From: Rhizobium brockwellii
GTDB taxonomy: Bacteria > Pseudomonadota > Alphaproteobacteria > Rhizobiales > Rhizobiaceae
Length of the DNA: 64,000 bases
Assembly: GCF_000769405.2 (NCBI RefSeq)
Contig: NZ_CP053439.1
Location: 1,240,001 to 1,304,000 of the forward strand
Direction: 5' to 3'
The number at the start of each line of letters is the position of its first letter. Within the stretch, counting starts at the first letter, position 1. The position numbers and the translations under genes were made by a program. The notes beneath the pieces were generated by a model. It did no database searches. It was not told the origin of the DNA and saw nothing but the letters and a program-made list of their open reading frames with translations. Of the stretch, positions 47,077 to 55,706 are shown one piece after another.

Positions 47077-49448
47077 AGTCTTCTCTCGTGGCGGTTTCAG
47101 CGGCAGTCGTGGTGGCAACCCTCGTCACCGGGCTGAAAGATCGTGCCGCTCTGCAGGAAAAGTTCGGCCTCGGCTCTGCCGGCAAGCCGGCACCGGAGCT
47201 GATGATGATGGGCCGCATCAAGCCGGAGGTTCCTGCCGGCAATTCCGAATTCAATGTGCAGCTTGTCGCCGACAAGATCGAGGCGATTACTTCCCCGTCG
47301 CCGTCAGCCCCGGACACGTCGGATCCGGATGCCGTTGCACCGCAGCCGGCAGCATCGCAGCCTGCGGCACCTCAGACGGCTGCTCCGCCGGCTCAGACGG
47401 TCGCCCAGCCGGCACCAGTGACACCCCCAATCGTTTCCGCGCCGCCGGCTCCGCAACAGGCGGCCGCGCCGCCGCCGCCTGCCGTCGATGAAAGTGCGCT
47501 TCGTTATTTCGCCAGCCGCGGCGACAAGGTGCGTCTGCAGGCCGAGATCTCCCGCCTTCAGGCGCTCTACCCGAACTGGGTTCCTCCGGCCGATCCTCTC
47601 GCCGTGCCGCAGAATGGCGACAAGCAGCTCGAGGCCATGTGGCAGCTCTATTCCGATGGGCGCTATGCGGAGTTGCGCAAGGCCGTCGCCGACCGCCAGG
47701 CAGCCGATGCCGGATGGCAGCCGCCGGCCGATCTGCTCGACCGGCTTGATGTCGCCGAGGGCCGTGCCCGCCTCGTCAATGCGTCGGACCTCAAGCAATA
47801 TGCGACTGTGGTCGATATCGCTGCTGCAACACCGAGCCTGCTCACCTGCAGCGAGGTCGATGTCCTCTGGCGCCTCGCCGAAGCCTTCATCCAGACGGAG
47901 AGGGCGCAGCGCGGCCAGGACGCCTACGCTTATATCCTGAAGAACTGCACCAATCCGGCCGAGCGTCAGGCGACGGTCGAGAAGGCCTCGACGCTGCTTG
48001 CCTACCAGCCGATGCAGGCGCTGCTCGCGCTGGAGAGGCCTGCTGCCGACGGGAGCAAGGAATTCGACGCGATCCGCGACAACCTCGCCCGACGCTTCAT
48101 GGCCGAGGGCGATGACGATCCAAATCTCGCCATCGCGCCCGATTATATCGCCCGCCTCGAAAAGCTCGCCGAGACGGAGGGGCTTGCCTCAGATGCGCTG
48201 CTGCTCGGCTGGTACCAGCTTCGCCGCAACAATGATGCGGATGCCGAGAAATGGTTCCGTGCCGCTCGAGCCGAGCAAGATTCGCCGGCCGCTTCGCAGG
48301 GGCTGGCGCTGGCGCTGATCGCCCGCAAGGCGCCTGAGGAAGCCGAGGACGTGATGTTCCGCTGGCGCGCCGATTCCGATGATGCGACCGCTACCTATCT
48401 CGCCGCCACCGCCAACCTGATGGCGTTGCAGCCGCCGGCCGATCTGGCCGAAGATGTGCTGCACCGCATCGCTGCCGAGGTCATCGCCCGGAAATATGTG
48501 CCGACGGCGCAGCAGTTCGGCTGGTATGCCCGCTCCCTAAATCAGTTCCAGACCGCCACGCGCTGGTTCGAGACGGCGCTTGCCTGGAAACCCGATGACG
48601 AACCGTCCGCCTATGGCCTTGTCATCACTCGCGAGCAACTGAGCGACCGCAAGGGCGTGCTCGACCTCCAGCGCGCCTGGGCCGGCCGGTCGAGCCGGAT
48701 CACCAATCTCGAAGACACGTCCTCCCTGACGCCGAACGCCGTCACGCCGCCGCCGGCCAAGGGCGCGCTTGCCGCACAGCAACCGGCTCAACCGACGCAG
48801 CGTCCCCAGACCGAGCCGCTTCCGGCCGAGCGCCGCGTCATCCTGCAGCCGGGGTCGGAAGTGGTCGTTCGCGCGGCGAGGCCGGCGATGGAGACGGCGC
48901 CCGTCCCGCGCGGCCCGCGCCAGACGCGCGGCTGCTCGACGACAATCGATGCCGGGCAGCTTAAGCCGGCCGACGCGCTGTCGCGCGGCTGGTGCCTGAT
49001 GGATGTCAACCGGCCGATGGAGGCGATCTCGGCCTTCGAGGCGGCATTGCAGAGCCCGGCCCGCAAGGTCCGTGAAGATGCAGCCTATGGCCAGAGCCTT
49101 GCTTATCTCCGCGCCGGCCTTTCCGGCAATGCGGCTGTCGCGGCCACCAAGGCGCCGCAGAACCGCCAGCGCGCCGCCGAGCTTCAGGTGGCGATCCTCG
49201 CCGACCGTGCGCTTGCAGCCTTCGACGCCGGGCGTTACCGCGAAACCCTCATCTATCTCGATCAGCGTGCCCAGCTGCAGCAAGAACGCATCGACCTGAT
49301 GGTTCTGCGCGGCTACTGCTACCTCAATCTCAAAATGTACGGCGATGCGACCCGTATCTTCGAAGCCGCTGCCGCGACCGGCAGCCGCGACGCCGCCCGC
49401 GGTCTGGCCGACGTCCGTAACGTCACCCACCCAGACACCAACAACTGA
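47073..49448 (+). CDS. TPR protein of the cellulose operon (BcsK/BcsC-like)
   Basis: A 791-residue periplasmic or membrane-anchored protein with an N-terminal hydrophobic segment (SSLVAVSAAVVVATLVTGL), a Pro/Ala-rich region (about 70-140), and helical repeats over most of its length (FIQTERAQRGQDAYAYILKNC; YIARLEKLAETEGLASDALLLGWY; WFETALAWKPDDEPSAYGL; RLEDAAYG-like segments). It lacks the C-terminal beta-barrel of enteric BcsC, so it fits the TPR protein (BcsK) of Agrobacterium-type operons. GTG 47073 overlaps the bcsZ stop as GTGA with GGAG 5 bases upstream; GTG 47067 is an alternative. Last gene of the bcsA-B-Z unit. Confidence 0.8.
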   Translation: MKSSLVAVSAAVVVATLVTGLKDRAALQEKFGLGSAGKPAPELMMMGRIKPEVPAGNSEFNVQLVADKIEAITSPSPSAPDTSDPDAVAPQPAASQPAAPQTAAPPAQTVAQPAPVTPPIVSAPPAPQQAAAPPPPAVDESALRYFASRGDKVRLQAEISRLQALYPNWVPPADPLAVPQNGDKQLEAMWQLYSDGRYAELRKAVADRQAADAGWQPPADLLDRLDVAEGRARLVNASDLKQYATVVDIAAATPSLLTCSEVDVLWRLAEAFIQTERAQRGQDAYAYILKNCTNPAERQATVEKASTLLAYQPMQALLALERPAADGSKEFDAIRDNLARRFMAEGDDDPNLAIAPDYIARLEKLAETEGLASDALLLGWYQLRRNNDADAEKWFRAARAEQDSPAASQGLALALIARKAPEEAEDVMFRWRADSDDATATYLAATANLMALQPPADLAEDVLHRIAAEVIARKYVPTAQQFGWYARSLNQFQTATRWFETALAWKPDDEPSAYGLVITREQLSDRKGVLDLQRAWAGRSSRITNLEDTSSLTPNAVTPPPAKGALAAQQPAQPTQRPQTEPLPAERRVILQPGSEVVVRAARPAMETAPVPRGPRQTRGCSTTIDAGQLKPADALSRGWCLMDVNRPMEAISAFEAALQSPARKVREDAAYGQSLAYLRAGLSGNAAVAATKAPQNRQRAAELQVAILADRALAAFDAGRYRETLIYLDQRAQLQQERIDLMVLRGYCYLNLKMYGDATRIFEAAAATGSRDAARGLADVRNVTHPDTNN

Positions 49449-49500
49449 CGTTGACGCCGTTTCCGCTCTCCGCTAGTCGCTTGCGTAGCTTCTAAATACC

Positions 49501-49542
49501 ACAGCGTCCCTGTGCGCGTCTTTAAACACGCGCGGCGCTGTG
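49501..49542. repeat. RIME-like half element, module C2
   Basis: ACAGCGTCCCTGTGCGCGTC...ACGCGCGGCGCTGTG, the C2 half of family C, standing alone between the cellulose operon and the HAD gene. It can fold into one hairpin and may serve as the operon 3' end. Confidence 0.7.
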
Positions 49543-49561
49543 ACACGCAAGGAAACGCCCC

Positions 49562-50230
49562 GTGCCCGCTCTCCATGACCTCCTCGACAGATCCTATGAC
49601 GCCTTCCTTTTCGACATGGACGGAACGCTGCTGAATTCCATTGCGGTCGTCGAACGCGTCTGGAGTGAATGGGCAAGACGCCACGGCTTCGAGCCGGAGG
49701 TCTTCTTGAAGACGATCCACGGCATCCGCGCCTCCGATGTGATCCGCGGGCTCGGCCTGCCCGGCGTCGATCCTGCCCATGAGGCGGATCTGCTGCTCGC
49801 CGAGGAAATGGAGGATGTCTCCGGCATCGTTGAGATCCCCGGCGCCGTCCGCTTCCTCTCCGCCATCGCTGAGGGCCGATGGGCAATCGTCACTTCGGCG
49901 CCGATCGAGCTCGCAAGGCGCCGCATGGAAGCCGCCGGCATCCCGATGCCGAAGGTCATCGTCAGCGGTCAGGAGGTCAAATCCGGCAAGCCCAGCCCCG
50001 AAGGTTATCTGCTCGGCGCAAGCCGCCTCGGCGTCGAGCCGAAAAAATGCCTGGTCTTCGAAGATGCCGTCGCCGGCATTCTCGCCGGCGAAGCCGCCGG
50101 CGCCGACGTTACCGTCATCACCGAAACCCACGCCACACCCTTCGAAACACCGCATTTTTCGATCGCCAACTACCTGACATGGCAGCCCCGCCAGACCGCC
50201 GAAGGCCGGCTGAAGCTCGCGGCGATCTGA
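49562..50230 (+). CDS. HAD-superfamily sugar phosphatase
   Basis: A 222-residue HAD hydrolase with the C1 (beta-phosphoglucomutase-like) cap. Motif I is FLFDMDGTLLNS, motif II is IVTSAPIELARRR, motif III is SGKPSPEGYL, and motif IV is CLVFEDAVAGILAGEAAGA. This subgroup often acts on sugar phosphates, such as 2-deoxyglucose 6-phosphate or sorbitol 6-phosphate; the actual substrate is unknown. Start is GTG 49562 after AAGGAAA. It lies alone between the cellulose operon and tRNA-Pro. Confidence 0.87.
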   Translation: MPALHDLLDRSYDAFLFDMDGTLLNSIAVVERVWSEWARRHGFEPEVFLKTIHGIRASDVIRGLGLPGVDPAHEADLLLAEEMEDVSGIVEIPGAVRFLSAIAEGRWAIVTSAPIELARRRMEAAGIPMPKVIVSGQEVKSGKPSPEGYLLGASRLGVEPKKCLVFEDAVAGILAGEAAGADVTVITETHATPFETPHFSIANYLTWQPRQTAEGRLKLAAI

Positions 50231-50328
50231 CCATTCGCGCAAACCGCTCCCTTTTTGTTGGAGGCAAGGTTTTTCCGCTTGCATTGCACGCGCTGAAAAA
50301 CTAAACGAAGCAAGCCGTTTCGGCAGGT

Positions 50329-50405
<77 letters not shown>

Positions 50406-50547
50406 TTTATCCCCTTGAAATCTCAGTCAGCATGTCACCTTCTTCGTCCCGTTGGCGGCGGAAAACGGAACGACGCATCGGTGGCAATGCTGAAACGGCA
50501 GCCGAACGTCCCGAAAGAAAATGTCATTGGTAGGCCTTCGACCGCCT

Positions 50548-51180
50548 TCAGTGCGGTTTCTGAGCGATCGCGATCATCGATTTCGCCAGGAGCGGAATCC
50601 TCCCGACATATTCGAAGTCGACATCTTCGAAGCCTGTTTCGACGAGCAGCGTGCTGAGCGTTTCGGGAGACCAGAATTTGATATGACCATGGTCCTTCAG
50701 AGGCATAAAATGGTCGTCCATCTTTCCGCTCACGGCTAGGGCCAGATTTTTCCAGTAGCCGTGGAAGGGCGTCGATACGACCGCAATGCCACCAGGCTTC
50801 ACCAGGTCGTAAATGGTCGTTGAGAAGGCCTTGGGATCATAGACATGTTCCACCACTTCAAGACTTATCACCGCATCGAAGGTCCCATACCGGCTGGAAA
50901 GATCCTCGTAACCGGAGCCGATTTCCAGCGGAAGATCGGGGTGGGCCGTTCTCGCTTTCGCGATGCCGTCCTTCGAGGGATCGACACCGACAACGTCATA
51001 GCCTTTTTCCGCAAGCACGGCTGCAGCACCGCCGGTGCCGCAACCGAGGTCGAAGACTGCCGTTTCGTTTGCCTCCTGGAAACTGTTCTTGAGAACATCG
51101 ACAACGGCCGGCAAAATATAGGAATGGGCGGTCGCCGGCTTGGCGTGTACATAGGTAGTCGCGTCCAGTTCGATAGACAT
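50548..51180 (-). CDS. SAM-dependent methyltransferase, UbiG-like
   Basis: A 210-residue class I methyltransferase. SAM-binding motifs are AVFDLGCGTGGAAAVLAEKGYDVVGVDPS (motif I and the following acidic residue), FDAVISLEVVEHVYDP (motif II) and LVKPGGIAVVSTPFHGYWKN (motif III). The overall pattern resembles UbiG or small-molecule O-methyltransferases, but the substrate is unknown. Start ATG 51180 (MSIELDATTYV) follows a perfect AGGAGGT; the in-frame ATG at 51216 is upstream of that site and rejected. Confidence 0.88.
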   Translation of the reverse strand: MSIELDATTYVHAKPATAHSYILPAVVDVLKNSFQEANETAVFDLGCGTGGAAAVLAEKGYDVVGVDPSKDGIAKARTAHPDLPLEIGSGYEDLSSRYGTFDAVISLEVVEHVYDPKAFSTTIYDLVKPGGIAVVSTPFHGYWKNLALAVSGKMDDHFMPLKDHGHIKFWSPETLSTLLVETGFEDVDFEYVGRIPLLAKSMIAIAQKPH

Positions 51181-51745
51181 TTTACCTCCTGAAAATCTGA
51201 AGATGTGAGCCGCCACTGCAATGGTAGGGCGGACTTTGACGGGAGTGTGGTGTCGCTGTGGTATTAAGGTGATTAACGCCGAAGGCGTTTGCGGCCGCTA
51301 AGGTTTTAACGGCGGCTAAGGGAGCGCCCGCCGTTTGGCTGTACCGACTGCGCGCGACATCCTCCAGCCCGCCCGACGCTCGCCCCATTGCAGATCCCGA
51401 AGTTGATTGACAGGGTGCCCTGAAGATGTTGAAAACGGGCCGCGTTCAGGTTTGCCGCATTCTCGTGGTTCAAAGGGCCGCTGCATCGGCTCCAGCCGTT
51501 TCGACCATTTAAACTAAATAACGCGATGAAATACCCTTTGAAGGTGTATCGCAAATAAATCTTTTAGTTCTTTTTGGTACTCCCTCAGTTGGGAGAGGTG
51601 GTATTTGTTGCATTTTGTTAAGGTTATACCCAGTTTGGAAGTTAACAACCCAATTTTGAATTGAAAAAAACCTGAAGCCTCTTCGCATTCTCGCGAATAT
51701 GTGTAGATTAACACTGTCCCTGTCACAGATAGCCTAGTCGAGCGC
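51181..51745. other. Long gene-poor, AT-rich stretch
   Basis: 565 bp with no gene I can support. The right part (about 51530-51720) is visibly AT-richer than its surroundings (for example TTTTGAATTGAAAAAAACC). A small palindrome, AACGCCGAAGGCGTT, lies at 51273-51287. Likely contents are promoters for the methyltransferase gene and the small + strand gene; an unannotated small RNA is possible. Confidence 0.4.
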
Positions 51746-51964
51746 ATGACGGATATGAAGCACAATCTAACTTGCAGGCAGAGCCTCGCCAGCGCGTTCC
51801 AGTCTCTGTCGGACGAGGCCGTCAAAGCCGGCTGGTCGGAAGGCGATGTCGCCCTTGCGCTTGCTGAACTTGCCGAGGAGCGGGTAATCGAAATTACCGC
51901 CAGGGTGATCATGGAGGGCTCCATCCATCCCCAGTTGGTCGCCGCCGGCGGCCGTAGCGGCTAG
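51746..51964 (+). CDS. Small helical protein of unknown function
   Basis: A 72-residue ORF, MTDMKHNLTCRQSLASAFQS then LSDEAVKAGWSEGDVALALAELAEERVIEI, ending in RVIMEGSIHPQLV. The composition is protein-like, with amphipathic helices and coding-type third-position GC, unlike the AT-rich DNA before it. Start may be ATG 51746 or ATG 51755; GACGG lies just before the second. I do not recognise a family. It converges with the DUF982 gene, with only 5 bp between the stops. Confidence 0.6.
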   Translation: MTDMKHNLTCRQSLASAFQSLSDEAVKAGWSEGDVALALAELAEERVIEITARVIMEGSIHPQLVAAGGRSG

Positions 51965-51969
51965 CGGTC

Positions 51970-52215
51970 TTACACCAGCAATCCTGCCGTTTTCAATGCC
52001 GTGATGAAGGAAGCCTGTGCTGCGCGTGGGCTGCGCAGTCCGTCGAGCGCATCCAGGCAGTGCTGGCGCGCAACGCGATAATCGCGCCCACGCTTGCTCG
52101 GCCACCGCTTCAGATATTCGACGGCCTCCCAGACGGTGGAAACGATCAGGCTGCTGTTTGGAGAAACGACTCGGACGGGGGAGGGAAAGCGTTTTTCGCT
52201 CACGTCTGCACTCAC
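51970..52215 (-). CDS. DUF982 protein
   Basis: An 81-residue DUF982-type protein, a family found almost only in rhizobia and often in many copies. The core is VVSPNSSLIVSTVWEAVEYLKRWPSKRGRDYRVARQHCLDALDGL, in which VWEAVEYLKRWP and the closing helix A..CLDAL.G are typical. The role is unknown. Start ATG 52215 has a weak ribosome-binding site; a shorter start is possible. Confidence 0.8.
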   Translation of the reverse strand: MSADVSEKRFPSPVRVVSPNSSLIVSTVWEAVEYLKRWPSKRGRDYRVARQHCLDALDGLRSPRAAQASFITALKTAGLLV

Positions 52216-52382
52216 TGATTCCTGCTACCAAACGCGGCCAAAACGCGGGGGATAAAATTTTGTTCCACAAGAATTTGCGCAGTTGCTAAAGTTCAGGCCC
52301 TCGCGCATAATGACTTTATGACGGTTGCGGAGGGCGGCCGGCGATGCAAGCGTGGATGCGTTTGCCCTCGGAGGATTGCGGC

Positions 52383-52598
52383 ATGATGTTACGGTCATCA
52401 ATTCATCCGCATGATTTGCCGTTATTCTCGGAAGATCTCGATCTGCTTTCGCAAGTGCTCGGCAAGGTCTGCGACGAACGCGGCCTCGTCAAAACGACGC
52501 CGGAGGCCGAGCGGATCGGTGCGGTCATCATCCAGCTCTACAGGCAGGGCGTGAAGGACGGCGGCAAACTCGCCGATCTTGCAAAAACCTATCTCTGA
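52383..52598 (+). CDS. Small conserved-looking protein of unknown function
   Basis: A 71-residue ORF beginning MMLRSSIHPHDLPLFSEDLD, then LLSQVLGKVCDERGLVKTTPEAERIGAVIIQLYRQGVKDGGKLADLAKTYL. The predicted helices and the motif EAERIGAVIIQLYRQG occur in short rhizobial hypotheticals, but I cannot name a family. The start is fixed by GGAGG at 52370-52374, 8 bases before ATG 52383; an ATG at 52344 is less likely. It is followed by a convergent 49-codon gene, 3 bp away. Confidence 0.68.
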   Translation: MMLRSSIHPHDLPLFSEDLDLLSQVLGKVCDERGLVKTTPEAERIGAVIIQLYRQGVKDGGKLADLAKTYL

Positions 52599-52601
52599 AG
52601 A

Positions 52602-52751
52602 TCAGTTCTGCTCGATCGAGACGCCGTTCTTGCCGATGCTCATCTCGATGCCTTGCGGCTTGTTTTCCTCGTGGACGATGTAGGCGCCGAGGCCGATAAC
52701 GGCGACGACAAGAACACCGATGATGACGTAGAGACCATTGCTGCGGTTCAA
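52602..52751 (-). CDS. 49-residue single-pass membrane protein (TTG start)
   Basis: A short ORF that simple length filters miss. It starts with TTG 52751 and reads (M)NRSNGLYVIIGVLVVAVIGL, then GAYIVHEENKPQGIEMSIGK, then NGVSIEQN. Residues 7-25 form one hydrophobic membrane segment, followed by a short polar domain rich in Glu, Lys and Asn. Codon use is GC-rich in the third position, as expected of a real gene here. GGGGGCAAG lies before the start. Function unknown. Confidence 0.65.
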   Translation of the reverse strand: MNRSNGLYVIIGVLVVAVIGLGAYIVHEENKPQGIEMSIGKNGVSIEQN

Positions 52752-52810
52752 AAGACTTGCCCCCGATATGTTATGGGACAGCGAAACGCCCGGGCGACCG
52801 ATTGGTTCCG

Positions 52811-53104
52811 TCAGTCGTCGTTGGCGGCGTTGAGGTTTTCCGGCCGGATGCCGTCATCGCTGGAGGTGCGTGCCCGCAACCGGATGCCGGGGCCGCCTTC
52901 ATCCTGATTGCCGCTCGACAGGAAGATAATGCCGTTCGCCTCGAGCGTGCTGCGCACATCGAACAGGGCGTGCGGCTCACCCGCGAATTCACCGTTTTCC
53001 AGCGCCGTCACGGTCTCGACCGGCAGGCCGCTGGCGGCGGCGAGCTCTTCGATGCTCATTCCGATCATGGCGCGGGCGCCGCGTATCTGCGTTGCTGTTA
53101 TCAT
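52811..53104 (-). CDS. XRE-type helix-turn-helix protein
   Basis: A 97-residue Cro/CI-type DNA-binding protein. The helix-turn-helix is ITATQIRGARAMIGMSIEELAAASGLPVETVTALENGE (about residues 2-39), then a segment LFDVRSTLEANGIIFL typical of short rhizobial XRE regulators. The tail, rich in Asp and Asn, is disordered in appearance. No toxin gene is adjacent, so it need not be an antitoxin. The 49-residue membrane protein gene lies 59 bp beyond its stop on the same strand. Confidence 0.85.
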   Translation of the reverse strand: MITATQIRGARAMIGMSIEELAAASGLPVETVTALENGEFAGEPHALFDVRSTLEANGIIFLSSGNQDEGGPGIRLRARTSSDDGIRPENLNAANDD

Positions 53105-53188
53105 GGTGGAAAACCTAGCGCATTTCCAGCGCTTCTCAAGTGGCGGCGTTACACGTCGGGCGGTTTCGCTCCCTAAGGCACGCGCTCT

Positions 53189-54370
53189 TCAAACTTCCCT
53201 CAATTTTACACCAAATAGATCGTCATACATGCGCTCGACCGCGATCCCCATTCCTCCCATCAGGGCGGCCCGGTTCCCAAAGCGACTGATCTCGATGCGC
53301 GGCGGATAAGGCGTACAACGCGGCAAGAAACCGCGGATGGCGTTTACGAGTTCCGGTCTCGCGCCGATGCTGCCGCCGGTGATCACCAGTTCAGGATCGA
53401 GAGCCGCTCCGATTGCAGCAATAGCGACTGCGACGAGCCTTGCCGTCTCTTCGATAGCAGCCGCGGCGCTTGTTTCTCCTGCATTAAATGCGGCGAAGAG
53501 ATCGGCCACGGTGGAGGCGTTGCGCCCGCCGAAACCGACGTAGCGGCGCAACATCGCGACGCTGCCGACCGCACTCTCAAAGGTTCCAAGCGTAAATCCG
53601 CCAGGATCAAAAGCGTCTCCGCCGATCGGAAGATAGGCGATTTCGCCGGCCGCCCCACGCGCACCGCGCAACAGCGTTCCGTTGGCGATGATGCCCATGC
53701 CGACGCCGGTTCCGAGAGCAACGAAAGCAAAATTGCTGGTTTCGATACCGTGTCCCCGCCATCTCTCCCCTTGCGCGGCTAGGTTGACGTCATTTTCAAC
53801 GATCACCGGTATCCCCATTCTGTCGCTGAAGACTTGCCGCAGATTTATGGCATCGATGCCGGGGATGCTTGGCGCTACGTTGATATGTCCAGTGGCCGGA
53901 TCGAGCACACCGGGACTGCCCAGAACGACGAGGCGGAGTTTGTCGGCAGTCGTCCCCGCCGCAAACGCGAGTTCTACGATAAGATCGCTGAACTGATTGA
54001 CGAGATGCATTCCGCCGCGCGGGTCGGTGGGTATTTTGGTTTCAGCAACCACGTTCCCTAACAGATCGCAAATAGCCGCAGCAATCTTGGTGCTCCCTAG
54101 ATCGATAGAGACCGCCAGTCCTGCCCTGGCATTGATTTCATAGGTGATCGCATTCCGGCCCGGGCGACCATCAGTCTGCCCGACTGGTTTCAGCCATCCG
54201 TCATCCTCAAGGTCGCGCACGACATCGGAAATCGTCTGCTTCGACAAGCCGGTCAGCTTGGCAATATCGGCGCGAGAGATCGACCCGTTCGCGAACACGG
54301 TTCGGATGACGGCATTGGTTGAAATTTTTCGTGCGATCGGAGTCTGTGCGACAGAAGATGTCATTGCCAT
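53189..54370 (-). CDS. ROK-family transcriptional repressor
   Basis: A 393-residue NagC/XylR-type protein: an N-terminal winged helix (NGSISRADIAKLTGLSKQTISDVVRDLEDDGWL, residues 28-60) and a ROK sugar-binding/kinase fold (VSIDLGSTKIAAAICDLLGN, GSPGVLD, VIVENDVNLAAQGERWRG, FVALGTGVGMGIIANG). The usual cysteine-rich zinc motif (CxCGxxGCxE) is absent from the GGDAFDPGGFTLGT region, as in regulator-type ROK proteins with altered ligand sites. It probably controls the sugar ABC operon at 55.7 kb, from which it is separated by an acetyltransferase gene. Start ATG 54370 or 54364. Confidence 0.87.
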   Translation of the reverse strand: MAMTSSVAQTPIARKISTNAVIRTVFANGSISRADIAKLTGLSKQTISDVVRDLEDDGWLKPVGQTDGRPGRNAITYEINARAGLAVSIDLGSTKIAAAICDLLGNVVAETKIPTDPRGGMHLVNQFSDLIVELAFAAGTTADKLRLVVLGSPGVLDPATGHINVAPSIPGIDAINLRQVFSDRMGIPVIVENDVNLAAQGERWRGHGIETSNFAFVALGTGVGMGIIANGTLLRGARGAAGEIAYLPIGGDAFDPGGFTLGTFESAVGSVAMLRRYVGFGGRNASTVADLFAAFNAGETSAAAAIEETARLVAVAIAAIGAALDPELVITGGSIGARPELVNAIRGFLPRCTPYPPRIEISRFGNRAALMGGMGIAVERMYDDLFGVKLREV

Positions 54371-54914
54371 CCGGCTAGCTCAATTAGTTCGGAGCGCATA
54401 CTTAATGGGGCGATTTTGAGTTCACAACTACCGCGACTAACTGGAATTCAATACATCGAAGACGGCAGTTTGTCTATGTCCTTGACAAATAGGAGGCCAG
54501 CTGTAGGCTTGGGATCAACGTGCGTTAAAAATGCGCGATGAAATAAAGAGGGTCGAGTAGAAGTATGCGCCATACGTATCGTCTGGTTAGCCGTGCGCCC
54601 GTCAAGATCGCTCGAAGAAGAATGAGGCTGGGCTTATCTGGCTATTTCCTTTTTCGCGTGCCGCCGACTTCGTAAACCCGGCTTCCGAGGATTTTCTCAT
54701 GATGAAGCCCTCGACTGATGGACAGCTTTTCGCAGAGCAGCCTGTTTTACCGCCGATAGTATCACGCCTTCAGGCGGACGTTTATCCAGAGGGATACGCT
54801 GATCTCGCCAGGTGGGGAGCGGGTAGCTTCGGGCGTGTGAGATTTTCTCCAATCAAGGGTGCTTACACCCATGAGACAGGGCCTTTCCATGGCTCGGAGA
54901 AGCCAGGAAATGCT
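54371..54914. promoter_or_regulatory. Gene-free region upstream of the ROK gene
   Basis: 544 bp with no supported gene. It contains the ROK promoter region with ATTAGTT (54380-54386) and ACTAACT (54434-54440), which could form parts of an operator. A frame opening with ATGATGAAG at 54699, preceded by GAGG, runs antisense into the acetyltransferase gene and may be a gene remnant at most. Confidence 0.4.
54482..54509 (+). promoter_or_regulatory. Possible -35/-10 promoter
   Basis: TTGACA (54482-54487) and TAGGCT (54504-54509), 16 bp apart, within the region upstream of the ROK gene. It points away from the ROK gene and no gene start follows nearby, so it is only a candidate. Confidence 0.25.
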
Positions 54915-55529
54915 TCAACCCAATCCCTCATCGATCCGCATTGCGAATGCGACGGAGCCATCCTGCTCGAATTCGGAAAAGCCGAGGTGGCGGTAGAAAC
55001 CCCTGGCGCGTTCGTTGTTTGGGTCGACACCGAGATGCACGGCTCCGACCCCGTGATGTCGAAGCGCCTGAAGCTCCGTGCCGATCATCCTGCGCCCCCA
55101 ACCGCTGGCCTGGCGTCCGGGAAGGATGTTGATGTGAAGATGCGCCGGGTACTGGTCTTGAAGCCACGCGGTTCCGCTGCGCGGATTTTGAATTCGTTCC
55201 ATCACGTCGGCGTCGCGCGGATGGGTGGGTGCCCGTCCCGCAATCTGCTGGCGGACGAACGGCCACCAGTTCGCCTGCAAGTCTCTGTCGAACCTGCGGG
55301 TGTCCGGTACCCCTACGACATAGCCGACCGGCCGACTGTCCTGAACGAGAACAAAGGCAAAGTCCGTGGCGAATTTGAGGTAGGGTACCGACCAGATGTA
55401 GCCGGGCAGATGCGGGTCGCTATAAAGCGCGCTGGCATCCTCACCGCCGTTCGCGGTTTTCAGGCAGATGTCGAAAAAGGCATCGATATCCGCTTCAATC
55501 GCGGGGCGGATGAAGCAGCTGGTGTCCAT
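54915..55529 (-). CDS. GNAT-family N-acetyltransferase
   Basis: A 204-residue acetyltransferase: FIRPAIEADIDAFFDICLKTANGGEDA at the start, then HLHINILPGRQASGWGRRMIGTEL (motif A with the acetyl-CoA loop) and VHLGVDPNNERARGFYRHLGFSEFEQDG (motif B). This pattern resembles NAG-related or glucosaminide-type GNAT proteins of the OGA C-terminal kind, but the substrate is not certain. Start ATG 55529 after AGGAGGT; the frame upstream to 55589 is rejected. It is divergent from the sugar-binding protein gene and may share its promoter region. Confidence 0.84.
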   Translation of the reverse strand: MDTSCFIRPAIEADIDAFFDICLKTANGGEDASALYSDPHLPGYIWSVPYLKFATDFAFVLVQDSRPVGYVVGVPDTRRFDRDLQANWWPFVRQQIAGRAPTHPRDADVMERIQNPRSGTAWLQDQYPAHLHINILPGRQASGWGRRMIGTELQALRHHGVGAVHLGVDPNNERARGFYRHLGFSEFEQDGSVAFAMRIDEGLG

Positions 55530-55706
55530 CACTTTGCCACCTCCTGCGTGGCGCTTTGTCATTTTGGGTCGCGAGAGGAGCGGATGCATTGACGATTACC
55601 TCAGATTCGCCAGCCAGGCAAAGCTCTGGGGGAAGAAAACGTTCGGCCGCTGCTTGGCGCAAGGCCTGAACGGGGAGTGGAAAATAAACCAGATGAGGTG
55701 GAGCAG

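Noticed and set aside
51306..51924. Minus-strand frames of 82 and 136 codons
   Set aside because: They cover AT-rich DNA and the antisense of the 72-codon gene; no motif, poor codon bias and no ribosome-binding site.
54699..55592. A 297-codon plus-strand frame
   Set aside because: Most of it is antisense to the acetyltransferase gene with clear GNAT motifs. Its first 70 codons have a GAGG site and look slightly protein-like, so a gene remnant cannot be fully excluded.
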